A DNA stretch of 64,000 nucleotides from Stutzerimonas stutzeri (GCF_000219605.1 NC_015740.1:744001-808000); one strand, 5' to 3'; shown: positions 1 through 10,058, counted from the stretch's first letter. Made by a program: numbers and translations. Notes: a model not told the origin generated them from the letters alone.

Positions 1-102
1 CGTTCCATGTCTCAGGGTCGCGCGAGCTACTCCATGGAATTCTCCAAATACGCTGAGGCTCCGGCGAATATCGTCGAGACGCTCGTCAAAAAACAAGGTT
101 GA
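1..102 (+). CDS. fusA: Elongation factor G, C-terminal end (partial)
   Basis: The last 33 codons of a gene that begins before the window. The reading frame from base 1 ends in TGA at 100-102 and reads ...[13 protein letters not shown]...VKKQG, the usual C-terminus of domain V of EF-G, the GTPase that drives ribosomal translocation. It sits 30 bp before tuf, as in the str operon (rpsL-rpsG-fusA-tuf). Only the tail is visible, so completeness upstream cannot be judged. Confidence 0.93.
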   Translation, partial: RSMSQGRASYSMEFSKYAEAPANIVETLVKKQG

Positions 103-132
103 TTCAGCCCTTTAAGTAAGAGGTTTACTGTC

Positions 133-1326
133 GTGGCTAAGGAAAAATTCGAACGTAACAAACCGCACGTCAACGTCGGCACCATTGGTCACGTCGACCA
201 TGGCAAGACTACTCTGACTGCCGCTCTGACTCGCGTGTGCTCCGAGGTCTTCGGTTCCGCTCGTGTCGACTTCGACAAGATCGATAGCGCTCCGGAAGAG
301 AAGGCTCGCGGCATCACCATCAACACCGCCCACGTAGAGTACGACTCCAACGTCCGTCACTACGCGCACGTTGACTGCCCGGGTCACGCTGACTACGTGA
401 AGAACATGATCACCGGTGCTGCCCAGATGGACGGCGCGATCCTGGTCTGCTCGGCTGCTGACGGCCCCATGCCGCAGACTCGCGAGCACATCCTGCTGTC
501 CCGTCAGGTTGGTGTTCCGTACATCGTCGTGTTCCTGAACAAGGCCGACATGGTTGATGACGCCGAGCTGCTCGAGCTGGTCGAGATGGAAGTTCGCGAC
601 CTGCTGTCGACCTACGACTTCCCGGGTGATGACACTCCGATCATCATCGGCTCCGCGCTGATGGCGCTGAACGGCGAAGACGACAACGAGCTCGGCACCA
701 CTGCGGTGAAGAAGCTGGTCGAGACCCTCGACAGCTACATCCCCGAGCCGGTTCGTGCCATCGACAAGCCGTTCCTGATGCCGATCGAAGACGTGTTCTC
801 GATCTCCGGTCGCGGCACCGTGGTAACCGGTCGCGTGGAGCGCGGCATCGTCAAGGTTCAGGAAGAGATCGAGATCGTCGGTCTGCGTCCGACCACCAAG
901 ACTACCTGCACCGGCGTTGAGATGTTCCGCAAGCTGCTCGATGAAGGTCGTGCTGGCGAGAACTGCGGTGTGCTGCTGCGTGGCACCAAGCGTGACGAAG
1001 TGGAGCGTGGTCAGGTTCTGGCCAAGCCGGGCACCATCAAGCCGCACACCAAGTTCGAAGCCGAAGTGTACGTGCTGTCCAAGGAAGAAGGTGGTCGTCA
1101 CACCCCGTTCTTCAAGGGCTACCGTCCGCAGTTCTACTTCCGTACCACTGACGTGACTGGTTCGTGCGAGCTGCCGGAAGGCGTCGAGATGGTAATGCCG
1201 GGCGACAACGTGAAGATGGTTGTCACCCTGATCAAGCCGATCGCCATGGAAGACGGCCTGCGCTTCGCGATTCGCGAAGGTGGTCGTACCGTTGGTGCCG
1301 GCGTGGTTGCCAAGATCGTCGAGTAA
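133..1326 (+). CDS. tuf: Elongation factor Tu
   Basis: A 397-residue GTPase that delivers aminoacyl-tRNA to the ribosomal A site. The P-loop GHVDHGKT is at residues 19-26, followed by DCPGH (G3) and NKAD (G4); domains 2 and 3 are complete. Translation starts at GTG (133-135), giving the standard N-terminus [16 protein letters not shown], with AGAGG 7-11 bases upstream. Length is normal for the family. It follows fusA and is closed by a strong terminator, so it is the last gene of the str operon. Pseudomonads usually carry a second tuf elsewhere; that copy is not in this window. Confidence 0.98.
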
Positions 1327-1341
1327 TATTTGACGATGATG

Positions 1342-1369
1342 AAAAAGGCCCCTTCGGGGGCCTTTTTCT
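1342..1369 (+). terminator. Rho-independent terminator after tuf
   Basis: A perfect 11-bp stem (1342-1352 with 1357-1367) closed by a TTCG tetraloop. The 3' arm ends in five T. A-rich 5' and T-rich 3' arms make it potentially bidirectional. It separates the str operon from the S10 operon promoter that starts 16 bp later. Confidence 0.95.
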
Positions 1370-1384
1370 ATTGTTGATCATTTA

Positions 1385-1413
1385 TTGACACCCTATAGGT
1401 GCATCCGTACAAT
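1385..1413 (+). promoter_or_regulatory. Sigma-70 promoter of the S10 operon
   Basis: TTGACA at 1385-1390, a 17-base spacer, and TACAAT at 1408-1413. This is a full-consensus -35 with a 5/6 -10, as expected for a ribosomal protein operon. A start near 1420 leaves an untranslated leader of only about 57 nt before rpsJ, too short for the long L4-binding leader known in E. coli. Confidence 0.85.
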
Positions 1414-1476
1414 TGCGCCTCCTTTTACCGGGGGTATTGCGCCTGGTAGGGTGGCTACTTGGAGTCTGAGGTCAAA

Positions 1477-1788
1477 ATGCAAAACCAACAAATCCGTATT
1501 CGGTTGAAGGCTTTTGACCATCGCCTGATCGATCAATCAACCCAGGAAATCGTGGAAACCGCGAAACGTACTGGTGCTCAGGTGCGTGGTCCGATTCCGC
1601 TGCCAACCCGCAAAGAGCGGTTCACTGTGCTGGTTTCTCCGCACGTCAACAAAGACGCGCGCGATCAGTATGAAATTCGAACCCACAAGCGTGTGCTGGA
1701 CATCGTTCAGCCGACCGACAAAACCGTCGATGCGCTGATGAAGCTCGATCTTGCGGCTGGTGTGGAAGTGCAGATCAGCCTCGGCTAA
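1477..1788 (+). CDS. rpsJ: 30S ribosomal protein S10 (NusE)
   Basis: A 103-residue S10, the first gene of the S10 operon, located in the 30S head. It also serves as NusE in transcription antitermination together with NusB, whose gene is at 41923-42408. I chose ATG 1477 ([13 protein letters not shown]), the family N-terminus, over an in-frame upstream start at 1459; TGAGG at 1467-1471 is well placed as the ribosome binding site. The family motif around PLPT and the THKR loop are intact. The next gene begins 82 bp downstream, the widest gap in this half of the operon. Confidence 0.97.
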
Positions 1789-1870
1789 AACCTGAGAGTT
1801 TTAGTCGTGTAACGCTCTGAAATGGGCGGCCATAGCGGGTGAAAGCCCCGTACACTCAAGAGGTTTAAAA

Positions 1871-2506
1871 ATGACTATTGGTGTAGTCGGTCGTAAATGC
1901 GGCATGACCCGCGTTTTCACCGAGGATGGTGTCTCTATTCCGGTTACGGTCATCGAGATCGAGCCGAATCGCGTCACTCAGTTCAAGAATGAAGAGAGCG
2001 ATGGCTATCGTGCAGTGCAGGTCACTGTCGGTGAGCGTCGTGCGTCCCGTGTTACCAAGGCTCAGGCCGGTCACTTCGCCAAGGCGAACGTGGCAGCAGG
2101 TCGTGGCGTCTGGGAATTCCGCCTCGAAGGCGAGGAGTTCCAGGTTGGTGACCAGATCAATGCCGAAATTTTCCAGGCGGGCCAGCTGGTGGATGTCACC
2201 GGTCAGTCCAAGGGTAAAGGCTTTGCCGGTACCATCAAGCGCTGGAATTTCCGTGGTCAGGACAATACCCACGGTAACTCCGTATCCCACCGCGTCCCGG
2301 GCTCTATTGGTCAGTGCCAGACTCCAGGTCGTGTATTCAAGGGCAAGAAGATGTCCGGGCACATGGGCGCCGAGCGCGTAACCGTGCAGTCTCTGGAAAT
2401 CGTGCGTGTCGATGCCGAGCGTAACCTGCTGCTGGTCAAGGGTGCAGTCCCTGGTGCCACCGGTGGTGACGTGTTCGTGCGTCCGGCCGTCAAGGCTCGC
2501 GGTTAA
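1871..2506 (+). CDS. rplC: 50S ribosomal protein L3
   Basis: A 211-residue early-assembly 50S protein near the peptidyl transferase centre. It has the canonical start [16 protein letters not shown] and the extended loop with GSIGQ, where the glutamine is the residue methylated by PrmB in E. coli. AAGAGG lies just upstream. Normal length; second gene of the S10 operon. Confidence 0.97.
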   Translation: MTIGVVGRKCGMTRVFTEDGVSIPVTVIEIEPNRVTQFKNEESDGYRAVQVTVGERRASRVTKAQAGHFAKANVAAGRGVWEFRLEGEEFQVGDQINAEIFQAGQLVDVTGQSKGKGFAGTIKRWNFRGQDNTHGNSVSHRVPGSIGQCQTPGRVFKGKKMSGHMGAERVTVQSLEIVRVDAERNLLLVKGAVPGATGGDVFVRPAVKARG

Positions 2507-2518
2507 GGGGGAGTTCAC

Positions 2519-3121
2519 ATGCAATTGAATGTAAATGGCGCACAGGCCATCGAAGTCTCCGATCGCACCTTTGGTGGTGAGTTCAACGAGACGCTGGTGC
2601 ACCAGGCAGTCGTCGCCTACATGGCTGGCGGTCGTCAGGGTAGCAAGCAGCAGAAGACCCGCTCCGATGTGTCCGGTGGTGGCAAGCGTCCGTGGCGCCA
2701 GAAAGGCACCGGTCGCGCTCGTGCCGGTACCACTCGTGGTCCGATCTGGCGTGGCGGTGGTGTCACCTTCGCTGCTCGCCCGCAGAACCACGAGCAGAAG
2801 CTGAACAAGAAGATGTATCGCGCTGCGCTGCGTTCCATCCTTGCTGAGCTGGTTCGCTCCGAGCGTCTGGTAGTCGTAGAAGATTTCGCCGTCGATGCCC
2901 CGAAGACCAAGGCGCTTGCCAGCAAGCTCAATGGTATGGGTCTGAGCGACGTGCTGATCGTTTCCGATGCTGTCGATCAGAACCTGTACCTGGCTGCGCG
3001 CAATCTGCCGCATGTCGACGTACGTGACGTCCAGGGTTCCGATCCGGTCAGCCTGATCGCCTATGACAAGGTGTTGATCACCGTGTCGGCTGTGAAGAAA
3101 TTCGAGGAGCTGCTGGGATGA
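2519..3121 (+). CDS. rplD: 50S ribosomal protein L4
   Basis: A 200-residue protein lining the exit tunnel, with a basic loop (residues about 40-100, containing [16 protein letters not shown]). In E. coli L4 autoregulates the S10 operon; the short leader here argues against the same RNA target. A GGGGAG ribosome binding site precedes the ATG. Its stop overlaps the rplW start (ATGA at 3118-3121), implying translational coupling. Confidence 0.97.
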   Translation: MQLNVNGAQAIEVSDRTFGGEFNETLVHQAVVAYMAGGRQGSKQQKTRSDVSGGGKRPWRQKGTGRARAGTTRGPIWRGGGVTFAARPQNHEQKLNKKMYRAALRSILAELVRSERLVVVEDFAVDAPKTKALASKLNGMGLSDVLIVSDAVDQNLYLAARNLPHVDVRDVQGSDPVSLIAYDKVLITVSAVKKFEELLG

Positions 3122-3417
3122 ACCAGGAACGCGTATTCAAAGTCCTGCTTGGTCCGCACGTCTCCGAGAAGGCTACCGTGCTGGCTGACAGCAAGAAGCA
3201 ATTCGTTTTCAAGGTTGCGACTGACGCAACCAAGCTGGAAATCAAGAAGGCTGTTGAAAGCCTGTTCGACGTGAAGGTCGCCGCCGTCAACACCCTGAAC
3301 GTTCAGGGCAAGACCAAGCGCACCGCTCGCGGTCTGGGCAAGCGCAACGACTGGAAGAAGGCTTATATCGCTCTTCAGCCAGGCCAGGATCTCGATTTCT
3401 CCGGCAGTGCTGAGTAA
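3118..3417 (+). CDS. rplW: 50S ribosomal protein L23
   Basis: A 99-residue protein at the tunnel exit and docking site for trigger factor and SRP. The HVSEKAT segment near residue 18 carries the conserved Glu that contacts trigger factor. It overlaps rplD by 4 bases and is followed by rplB after 14 bp. Normal length. Confidence 0.97.
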
Positions 3418-3431
3418 GGAAGGGGTGCATC

Positions 3432-4253
3432 ATGGCAATCGTTAAATGCAAACCGACTTCCGCGGGCCGCCGTTTTGTGGTCAAGGTGGTCAATCAGGAG
3501 CTGCACAAAGGCGCTCCTTACGCACCGCTGCTCGAGAAGAAGTCGAAGACTGGCGGCCGTAACAACAACGGTCGTATCACCACTCGCCACATCGGCGGTG
3601 GTCACAAGCAGCATTACCGTCTGGTCGATTTTCGTCGCAACAAGGATGGCATTCCGGCCATCGTCGAGCGTATCGAATACGATCCGAACCGTACTGCGCA
3701 CATCGCGCTGCTGAAGTATGCCGACGGTGAGCGTCGCTACATCATCGCGCCGAAAGGCGTGAGCGCTGGCGATCAGCTGGTCTCGGGCATCAATGCTCCG
3801 ATCAAGGCTGGTAACAGCCTGCCGCTGCGTAACATCCCGCTGGGTTCTACCGTTCACGGTATCGAGCTCAAGCCGGGCAAGGGCGCTCAGCTCGTTCGCT
3901 CCGCTGGTGCTTCGGCTCAGCTGGTCGCTCGTGAGGGCTCCTATGTGACGCTGCGTCTGCGCTCCGGCGAAATGCGCAAGGTGTTGGCTGAATGCCGTGC
4001 GACCCTGGGCGAAGTCTCGAACTCCGAGCACAGCCTGCGTTCGCTGGGTAAGGCCGGTGCCAAGCGCTGGAAGGGCATTCGCCCGACCGTTCGTGGTGTC
4101 GCGATGAACCCGGTCGATCACCCGCACGGTGGTGGTGAAGGTCGTACCTCCGGTGGTCGTCATCCGGTGTCGCCATGGGGCTTCCCGACTAAGGGCGCGA
4201 AGACCCGCACTAACAAGCGCACCGATAACATGATCGTCCGTCGTCGCAAGTAA
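3432..4253 (+). CDS. rplB: 50S ribosomal protein L2
   Basis: A 273-residue core 50S protein required for subunit association and peptidyl transferase activity. The conserved [12 protein letters not shown] segment near residues 226-237 includes the functionally important His. It ends in the usual basic tail [22 protein letters not shown] gives a strong ribosome binding site. Normal length. Confidence 0.97.
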
Positions 4254-4269
4254 CTAGAGGGATACGACA

Positions 4270-4545
4270 GTGCCGCGTTCTCTGAAAAAAGGTCCTTTTA
4301 TCGATCTTCACCTACTGAAGAAGGTCGAAGCGGCGGTGGAAAAGAATGATCGCAAGCCGGTGAAAACCTGGTCGCGTCGTTCGATGATCCTGCCGCAGAT
4401 GGTCGGTCTGACCATCGCTGTACACAACGGTCGCCAACATGTTCCGGTCCTCGTGTCCGAAGACATGGTCGGCCACAAACTCGGCGAGTTCGCTGCTACC
4501 CGCACTTATCGTGGGCACGTGGCGGACAAGAAAGGCAAGCGCTAA
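4270..4545 (+). CDS. rpsS: 30S ribosomal protein S19
   Basis: A 91-residue 30S head protein that partners S13. It begins with GTG (4270), giving [12 protein letters not shown], the conserved N-terminus. The [14 protein letters not shown] segment is intact. It lies 16 bp after rplB and 13 bp before rplV in the S10 operon. Confidence 0.97.
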
Positions 4546-4558
4546 GGGGTAAGGAAAG

Positions 4559-4891
4559 ATGGAAGTAGCCGCTAAGTTGTCGGGCGCTCGCATCTCCGCC
4601 CAGAAAGCCCGCCTGGTCGCCGACCAGATCCGCGGGAAGAAGGTGGGCGATGCGCTCAACCTCCTGGCTTTCAGCAGTAAGAAAGCCGCCGAGATCATGA
4701 AGAAGGTGCTGGAGTCGGCCGTTGCCAACGCCGAGCACAACGAAGGCGCTGATGTGGATGACCTGAAAGTCTCCACCGTCTTCGTCAACGAAGGGCGTTC
4801 GCTTAAGCGCATCATGCCGCGTGCCAAAGGCCGCGCTGATCGCATCGTCAAGCGGTCTTGCCATATCACTGTCAAGGTTGCGGACAAGTAA
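4559..4891 (+). CDS. rplV: 50S ribosomal protein L22
   Basis: A 110-residue protein whose beta-hairpin (around [13 protein letters not shown], residues 83-95) reaches into the exit tunnel, the region where macrolide-resistance changes arise in other species; it reads wild type here. AAGGAAAG precedes the ATG. Normal length. Confidence 0.97.
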   Translation: MEVAAKLSGARISAQKARLVADQIRGKKVGDALNLLAFSSKKAAEIMKKVLESAVANAEHNEGADVDDLKVSTVFVNEGRSLKRIMPRAKGRADRIVKRSCHITVKVADK

Positions 4892-4904
4892 CGGAGTCGA
4901 TCAG

Positions 4905-5591
4905 ATGGGTCAGAAAGTACATCCCACTGGCATTCGCCTGGGAATCGTCAAGGAGCACACCTCCGTCTGGTACGCAGACGGCCGTACGTATGCAGACTAT
5001 CTGCTTGCAGATCTGAACGTGCGTGAGTACCTCCAAGACAAACTAAAAAGCGCGTCCGTAAGCCGTATCGATATCCATCGCCCGGCTCAAACCGCACGCA
5101 TCACCATCCACACCGCTCGTCCCGGCATCGTGATCGGCAAGAAGGGTGAGGATGTTGAGAAGCTGCGTCAGGACCTGACCAAGCAAATGGGTGTGCCGGT
5201 GCACATCAATATCGAAGAGATCCGCAAGCCGGAGCTCGACGCCATGCTGGTTGCACAGAGCGTAGCTCAGCAGCTGGAGCGTCGCGTGATGTTCCGTCGC
5301 GCCATGAAGCGCGCCGTACAGAACGCCATGCGTATTGGTGCCAAGGGCATCAAGATCCAGGTCAGTGGTCGTCTGGGTGGGGCTGAAATCGCCCGTACCG
5401 AGTGGTATCGCGAAGGTCGTGTGCCGCTGCACACCCTGCGTGCCGATATCGATTACAACACTTACGAAGCGCACACCACCTACGGTGTGATTGGTGTCAA
5501 GGTGTGGATCTTCAAAGGCGAAGTGATTGGTGGTCGCCATGAAGAGCTCAAGCCTCAAGCGCCTGCTCCTCGTAAAAAAGCTGCTAAGTAA
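4905..5591 (+). CDS. rpsC: 30S ribosomal protein S3
   Basis: A 228-residue mRNA-entry protein with a type II KH domain (motif [15 protein letters not shown] near residues 65-80). I chose ATG 4905 ([13 protein letters not shown]), the universal start of the family, over an upstream in-frame start at 4821 that would overlap rplV. ACGGAG at 4891-4896 is the ribosome binding site. It ends with an Ala/Pro/Lys tail. Confidence 0.97.
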   Translation: MGQKVHPTGIRLGIVKEHTSVWYADGRTYADYLLADLNVREYLQDKLKSASVSRIDIHRPAQTARITIHTARPGIVIGKKGEDVEKLRQDLTKQMGVPVHINIEEIRKPELDAMLVAQSVAQQLERRVMFRRAMKRAVQNAMRIGAKGIKIQVSGRLGGAEIARTEWYREGRVPLHTLRADIDYNTYEAHTTYGVIGVKVWIFKGEVIGGRHEELKPQAPAPRKKAAK

Positions 5592-5603
5592 GGGGTACGC
5601 CAA

Positions 5604-6017
5604 ATGTTGCAACCCAAGCGTACAAAATTCCGCAAGCAGATGACCGGCCACAACCGTGGTCTGGCTCAGCGCGGTAGCAAGGTCAGCTTCGGCGAGTTCG
5701 CGCTGAAGTCTGTTTCTCGTGGTCGTCTGACCGCGCGTCAGATCGAGGCTGCACGTCGTGCGCTGACTCGTCACGTCAAGCGTGGCGGTAAGATCTGGAT
5801 CCGCGTGTTCCCCGACAAGCCCGTTACCAAGAAGCCCCTGGAAGTTCGTATGGGTAAAGGTAAGGGTAGCGTCGAGTACTGGGTAGCCCAGATTCAGCCG
5901 GGCAAGGTGCTTTACGAGATCGAGGGTGTTTCCGAAGAGCTGGCGCGTGAGGCTTTCGCCCTGGCCGCTGCAAAGCTGCCGCTCGCCACCTCCTTTGTTA
6001 AGCGGACGGTGATGTGA
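5604..6017 (+). CDS. rplP: 50S ribosomal protein L16
   Basis: A 137-residue protein at the A-site side of the peptidyl transferase centre. The [14 protein letters not shown] segment contains the Arg (about residue 81) that is hydroxylated by YcfD in E. coli. The stop overlaps the rpmC start (TGATG), so the two are probably translationally coupled. Confidence 0.97.
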   Translation: MLQPKRTKFRKQMTGHNRGLAQRGSKVSFGEFALKSVSRGRLTARQIEAARRALTRHVKRGGKIWIRVFPDKPVTKKPLEVRMGKGKGSVEYWVAQIQPGKVLYEIEGVSEELAREAFALAAAKLPLATSFVKRTVM

Positions 6018-6208
6018 TGAAAGCGAATGAACTTCGTGAAAAATCCGTTGAGCAGCTGAACGAGCAACTGCTCGAGCTGCTGCGGGACCAGTTCAATCTG
6101 CGTATGCAGAAAGCGACTGGCCAGTTGGGGCAGTCTCACCTGCTCTCGCAAGTCAAGCGCGACATCGCTCGTGTCAAGACTGTGCTCAACCAGCAGGCAG
6201 GTAAGTGA
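6017..6208 (+). CDS. rpmC: 50S ribosomal protein L29
   Basis: A 63-residue helical-hairpin protein near the tunnel exit. ATG 6017 ([10 protein letters not shown]) matches the family start; an in-frame GTG one codon earlier is less likely. It shares one base with the rplP stop and is followed by rpsQ after 2 bp. Confidence 0.95.
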   Translation: MKANELREKSVEQLNEQLLELLRDQFNLRMQKATGQLGQSHLLSQVKRDIARVKTVLNQQAGK

Positions 6209-6210
6209 TC

Positions 6211-6477
6211 ATGGCTGAAGCTCAGAAAACCGTCCGCACGCTGACCGGCCGTGTCGTCAGCGACAAGATGGACAAGACCATCACCGTACTGATCGAGCGT
6301 CGCGTCAAGCACCCGATCTACGGCAAATACGTTAAGCGTTCGACCAAACTGCACGCCCACGACGAAACCAACCAGTGCAAGATCGGCGACAAGGTTTCCA
6401 TTCGTGAAACCCGTCCGCAGTCCAAGACCAAGTCCTGGGCGCTGGTTGAAGTCGTTGAACGCGCCGTCGAAGTCTAA
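6211..6477 (+). CDS. rpsQ: 30S ribosomal protein S17
   Basis: An 88-residue OB-fold protein that binds the 5' domain of 16S rRNA. I chose ATG 6211 ([20 protein letters not shown]) rather than the in-frame GTG at 6205, which would overlap the rpmC stop. The SDKMDKTI signature is present. Last gene of the S10 block before rplN. Confidence 0.96.
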   Translation: MAEAQKTVRTLTGRVVSDKMDKTITVLIERRVKHPIYGKYVKRSTKLHAHDETNQCKIGDKVSIRETRPQSKTKSWALVEVVERAVEV

Positions 6478-6500
6478 GGGCTAGGGGTCGGAGAAATTAT

Positions 6501-6869
6501 ATGATTCAGACTCAATCCATGCTCGATGTGGCTGATAACAGTGGCGCTCGTCGCGTCATGTGTATCAAGGTGCTCGGCGGTTCTCACCGCCGTTACGCCG
6601 GCATCGGCGACATTATCAAGGTCACCGTCAAGGAAGCGATTCCGCGTGGCAAGGTCAAGAAAGGCCAGGTGATGACCGCTGTAGTGGTCCGCACCCGTCA
6701 CGGTGTTCGCCGTCCCGACGGTTCCATCATCCGCTTCGATGGCAACGCTGCTGTTCTGCTGAACAACAAGCAAGAGCCTATCGGCACCCGCATCTTCGGG
6801 CCGGTGACTCGTGAGCTTCGTACCGAGAAGTTCATGAAGATCGTTTCGCTCGCACCTGAAGTGCTGTAA
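6501..6869 (+). CDS. rplN: 50S ribosomal protein L14
   Basis: A 122-residue protein at the subunit interface (bridges B5 and B8). It starts with the conserved [18 protein letters not shown] and ends at the usual length. GGAG upstream. First gene of the spc segment, with only 23 bp from rpsQ and no visible terminator, so S10 and spc are probably one transcript. Confidence 0.97.
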
Positions 6870-6880
6870 GGAGTAGCCGC

Positions 6881-7195
6881 ATGCAAAAGATTCGTCGCAA
6901 CGACGAGATCATCGTCATCGCCGGCAAAGACAAGGGCAAGCGCGGTAAGGTGCTGAAGGTGCTCGCTGACGACCGTCTGGTCGTTGGCGGGATCAACCTG
7001 GTCAAGCGCCACACCAAGCCGAACCCGATGTCCGGTGTTCAGGGCGGTATCGTCGAGAAAGAGGCGCCTTTGCACGTCTCTAACGTCGCCATTTTCAATG
7101 GTGAAACCAACAAGGCAGACCGCGTTGGCTTCAAGGTTGAAGAAGGCAAGAAAATTCGTGTCTTCAAGTCGACCCAGAAGCCGGTTGACGCTTGA
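6881..7195 (+). CDS. rplX: 50S ribosomal protein L24
   Basis: A 104-residue assembly initiator of the 50S subunit. The N-terminal KOW motif ([14 protein letters not shown], residues about 11-24) is clear. AAGGAG precedes the ATG. Normal length. Confidence 0.97.
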
Positions 7196-7214
7196 GACTG
7201 CTAGGTAGATAACC

Positions 7215-7754
7215 ATGGCACGACTAAAAGAAGTTTATCGGAAGGAAATCGCGCCCAAGCTGAAAGAAGAACTTCAGCTCAAGAACGTGATGGAAGTTCC
7301 GCGCATTACCAAGATCACCCTCAACATGGGTATCGGCGAAGCGATCGGTGACAAGAAGATCATCGACAACGCGGTTGCCGATCTGGAAAAGATCACCGGT
7401 CAGAAGGTTGTAGTGACCCACGCTCGCAAGTCCATCGCAGGCTTCAAGGTCCGCGAAGGCTGGCCGATCGGCGTCAAGGTAACCCTGCGCAGCGATCGCA
7501 TGTACGAATTCCTGGATCGTCTGCTTTCGATCTCCCTGCCGCGCGTGCGTGACTTCCGCGGCCTGAATGCCAAGTCCTTCGATGGCCGCGGCAACTACAG
7601 CATGGGTGTCAAAGAGCAGATCATCTTCCCGGAAATCGATTACGACAAGATCGATGCCCTGCGTGGTCTGGATATCACTCTGACCACTACTGCTCGGACG
7701 GATGATGAGGGTCGTGCGTTGCTGCGCGCTTTCAACTTCCCGTTCCGTAACTGA
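7215..7754 (+). CDS. rplE: 50S ribosomal protein L5
   Basis: A 179-residue 5S rRNA-binding protein of the central protuberance. Conserved segments [10 protein letters not shown] and the [10 protein letters not shown] motif are intact. In E. coli the translational repressor S8 binds near the L5 start; I did not verify an equivalent RNA fold here. Confidence 0.97.
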   Translation: MARLKEVYRKEIAPKLKEELQLKNVMEVPRITKITLNMGIGEAIGDKKIIDNAVADLEKITGQKVVVTHARKSIAGFKVREGWPIGVKVTLRSDRMYEFLDRLLSISLPRVRDFRGLNAKSFDGRGNYSMGVKEQIIFPEIDYDKIDALRGLDITLTTTARTDDEGRALLRAFNFPFRN

Positions 7755-7767
7755 TTGGAGTAGGCAC

Positions 7768-8073
7768 ATGGCTAAGCAAAGCATGAAGAACCGTGAGCTG
7801 AAGCGTCAGCGCACGGTTGCCAAGTTCGCCCAGAAGCGTGCGGCACTCAAAGCGATCATCGCTAGCCCGGAGTCCACTCCGGAGGCGCGTTGGGAAGCTC
7901 AGGTGGCCCTGCAGAAGCAGCCGCGTGATGCAAGCGCTTCGCGCCTGCGTAACCGCTGCCGTCTGACTGGCCGTCCGCACGGCGTCTATCGCAAGTTCGG
8001 CCTCGCGCGCAACATGCTGCGCCAGGCCGCCATGCGCGGTGACGTACCGGGCCTGGTCAAAGCCAGCTGGTAA
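7768..8073 (+). CDS. rpsN: 30S ribosomal protein S14 (zinc-free form)
   Basis: A 101-residue S14 of the long form without the zinc-binding CxxC pairs; the only Cys is in the [12 protein letters not shown] motif. I chose ATG 7768 ([14 protein letters not shown]) with TTGGAG upstream. It is followed by an unusually wide 179-bp gap that contains two hairpins and a promoter-like sequence. Confidence 0.96.
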   Translation: MAKQSMKNRELKRQRTVAKFAQKRAALKAIIASPESTPEARWEAQVALQKQPRDASASRLRNRCRLTGRPHGVYRKFGLARNMLRQAAMRGDVPGLVKASW

Positions 8074-8078
8074 GAATC

Positions 8079-8130
8079 AAACAGGGCCCTCGGGCCCTGT
8101 TTGTTTTGGTCGAGCCCCTTTCGGGGCTTG
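8079..8130 (+). terminator. Tandem hairpins between rpsN and rpsH
   Basis: The first stem (8079-8089 with 8092-8102; effective tetraloop CTCG) is followed by TTTTG, a weak U-tract. The second stem pairs 8111-8118 with 8123-8130 around TTTC. They resemble attenuating terminators inside a ribosomal operon. Because essential genes follow, complete termination would require the downstream promoter at 8128-8156. Confidence 0.6.
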
Positions 8131-8156
8131 ATTCGTTTCTGGTGAGCGCCTAGAAT
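8128..8156 (+). promoter_or_regulatory. Internal promoter candidate for the distal spc genes
   Basis: TTGATT (8128-8133), a 17-base spacer, TAGAAT (8151-8156; 5/6 to the -10 consensus). The -35 uses the 3' end of the second hairpin. Transcription would give a roughly 90-nt leader before rpsH. Seen as a sequence match only. Confidence 0.5.
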
Positions 8157-8252
8157 GCCCGGCTCGCCTGAGCCTCGCATTTTTGTAGGGTTCGCCCGTT
8201 GGCGACACGAGCCGTCCAAGGCTTATTTTTTTGTTTTAGGAGCTAAGAGCCC

Positions 8253-8645
8253 ATGAGTATGCAGGACCCGTTAGCGGACATGCTAACTCGTATCCGTAAT
8301 GCCCAGATGGCCGAAAAGTCCGTCGTAAGCATGCCGTCTTCCACGCTGAAGGTGGCTGTAGCCAACGTTCTTCAAGGTGAAGGCTATATCGCGGGATACC
8401 AGGTCAGTGGCGACGTCAAGCCGCAGCTGTCCATCGAGCTTAAGTATTTCGAAGGCCGTCCGGTCATCGAGGAACTGAAGCGCGTAAGTCGTCCTGGCCT
8501 GCGCCAGTACAAATCCGTTGACCAGTTGCCGAAAGTTCGCGGTGGCCTGGGTGTCTCGATCGTCTCCACCAACAAGGGTGTGATGACTGATCGTGCTGCT
8601 CGCGCTGCTGGTGTCGGCGGCGAAGTGCTTTGCACTGTGTTCTAA
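8253..8645 (+). CDS. rpsH: 30S ribosomal protein S8
   Basis: A 130-residue protein binding the central 16S domain; in E. coli it is the spc operon repressor. N-terminus [18 protein letters not shown] and C-terminal GGEVLCTVF are canonical. TAGGAG precedes the ATG. The 179-bp gap before it is wider than other spacings in this operon and carries its own promoter candidate. Confidence 0.97.
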   Translation: MSMQDPLADMLTRIRNAQMAEKSVVSMPSSTLKVAVANVLQGEGYIAGYQVSGDVKPQLSIELKYFEGRPVIEELKRVSRPGLRQYKSVDQLPKVRGGLGVSIVSTNKGVMTDRAARAAGVGGEVLCTVF

Positions 8646-8657
8646 GGGGGGATAAGC

Positions 8658-9191
8658 ATGTCTCGCGTTGCTAAGAACCCCGTCAAGCTGCCCGCTGGCG
8701 TTGAAATCAAAATGTCCGGCCAGCAGCTTTTGGTGAAGGGTGCAAAAGGCGCTCTGGAGCTGAACGTTCATCCTTCCGTTGAGGTTATCCAGGAAGGTGG
8801 TGAGCTGCGTTTCGCCGGTCGTAACGGTGATCAGCAGACTCGCGCCATGGCCGGTACTACCCGCGCTCTGGTCAACAACATGGTGATCGGTGTCAGTCAG
8901 GGCTTCGAGCGCAAGCTCCAGCTGGTCGGCGTCGGTTACAAGGCGCAAGCCAAAGGTCAAGTGCTGTCCCTGGCTCTCGGTTTCTCGCATCCGGTGGATT
9001 ATGAGCTGCCGCAAGGCGTCACCGCCGAGACCCCCAGCCAGACCGATATCCTGATCAAGGGTGTCGACAAGCAACTGGTCGGTCAGGTGGCTGCTGAAAT
9101 TCGTGATTTCCGTCGTCCGGAGCCTTACAAGGGCAAAGGCGTGCGGTACTCGGATGAAGTAGTCCGTCGCAAAGAAGCTAAGAAGAAGTAG
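8658..9191 (+). CDS. rplF: 50S ribosomal protein L6
   Basis: A 177-residue two-domain protein near the factor-binding site. The conserved [14 protein letters not shown]-terminal motif (residues about 154-166) is present. GGGGGGA upstream of the ATG. Normal length. Confidence 0.97.
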   Translation: MSRVAKNPVKLPAGVEIKMSGQQLLVKGAKGALELNVHPSVEVIQEGGELRFAGRNGDQQTRAMAGTTRALVNNMVIGVSQGFERKLQLVGVGYKAQAKGQVLSLALGFSHPVDYELPQGVTAETPSQTDILIKGVDKQLVGQVAAEIRDFRRPEPYKGKGVRYSDEVVRRKEAKKK

Positions 9192-9201
9192 GGCATAGCA
9201 A

Positions 9202-9552
9202 ATGAGCGTAAAGAAAGAAACTCGTCTGCGTCGCGCTCGCAAAGCGCGCCTGAAGATGCGCGAGCTGGAAGCCGTACGCCTCTGCGTGCACCGCTCTTCC
9301 CAGCACATCTACGCCCAGGTCCTTTCGGCCGACGGCGGCAAGGTCCTGGCAAGCGCCTCGACTCTGGACAAAGAACTGCGTGACGGTGCCACCGGCAACG
9401 TTGACGCTGCCAAGAAAGTCGGTCAACTGGTCGCTGAGCGCGCGAAAGCCGCAGGCGTCACTCAGGTGGCGTTCGACCGTTCTGGCTTCAAGTACCACGG
9501 TCGTGTGAAGGCACTGGCTGATGCTGCTCGTGAAGGCGGGCTGGAGTTCTAA
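9202..9552 (+). CDS. rplR: 50S ribosomal protein L18
   Basis: A 116-residue 5S rRNA-binding protein of the central protuberance. The basic N-terminus and the [19 protein letters not shown] segment near the C-terminus identify it. Located 10 bp after rplF. Confidence 0.97.
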   Translation: MSVKKETRLRRARKARLKMRELEAVRLCVHRSSQHIYAQVLSADGGKVLASASTLDKELRDGATGNVDAAKKVGQLVAERAKAAGVTQVAFDRSGFKYHGRVKALADAAREGGLEF

Positions 9553-9555
9553 GTT

Positions 9556-10056
9556 ATGGCAAATAACGAGCAAAAGCGCGACGAAGGCTACATCGAGAAG
9601 CTGGTTCAAGTTAACCGCGTCGCAAAAACCGTGAAGGGTGGTCGTATCTTCACCTTCACCGCGCTGACTGTAGTTGGTGATGGTAAGGGTCGTGTTGGTT
9701 TCGGTCGCGGCAAGTCCCGCGAAGTGCCGGCTGCCATTCAGAAGGCCATGGAAGCGGCGCGCCGCAACATGATCCAGGTCGACTTGAACGGCACTACGCT
9801 TCAGTACGCCACCAAGGCGGCTCACGGCGCATCCAAGATCTACATGCAGCCTGCCTCCGAAGGTACCGGTGTTATCGCTGGTGGTGCCATGCGCGCCATC
9901 CTTGAAGTGGCCGGTGTGCACAACGTCCTGGCCAAGTGCTACGGCTCTACCAACCCGGTCAACGTGGTGCATGCCACCTTCAAGGGTCTGAAGGCGATGC
10001 AGTCGCCTGAGTCGATTGCTGCCAAGCGCGGCAAGAGCGTCGAGGAGATTTCCTGA
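9556..10056 (+). CDS. rpsE: 30S ribosomal protein S5
   Basis: A 166-residue protein with a double-stranded-RNA-binding-like N-domain, important for decoding accuracy. The [12 protein letters not shown] loop (residues about 20-31), where spectinomycin-resistance changes occur in other species, reads wild type. It starts 3 bp after rplR. Confidence 0.97.
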
Positions 10057-10058
10057 TC

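Noticed and set aside
112..1101. 329-codon open frame antisense to tuf
   Set aside because: Shadow of the strongly biased tuf codons; no start signals or domains.
1789..1870. Regulatory RNA in the rpsJ-rplC gap
   Set aside because: The 82-bp gap is wider than usual, but I see no strong stem-loop or known ribosomal-protein leader motif.
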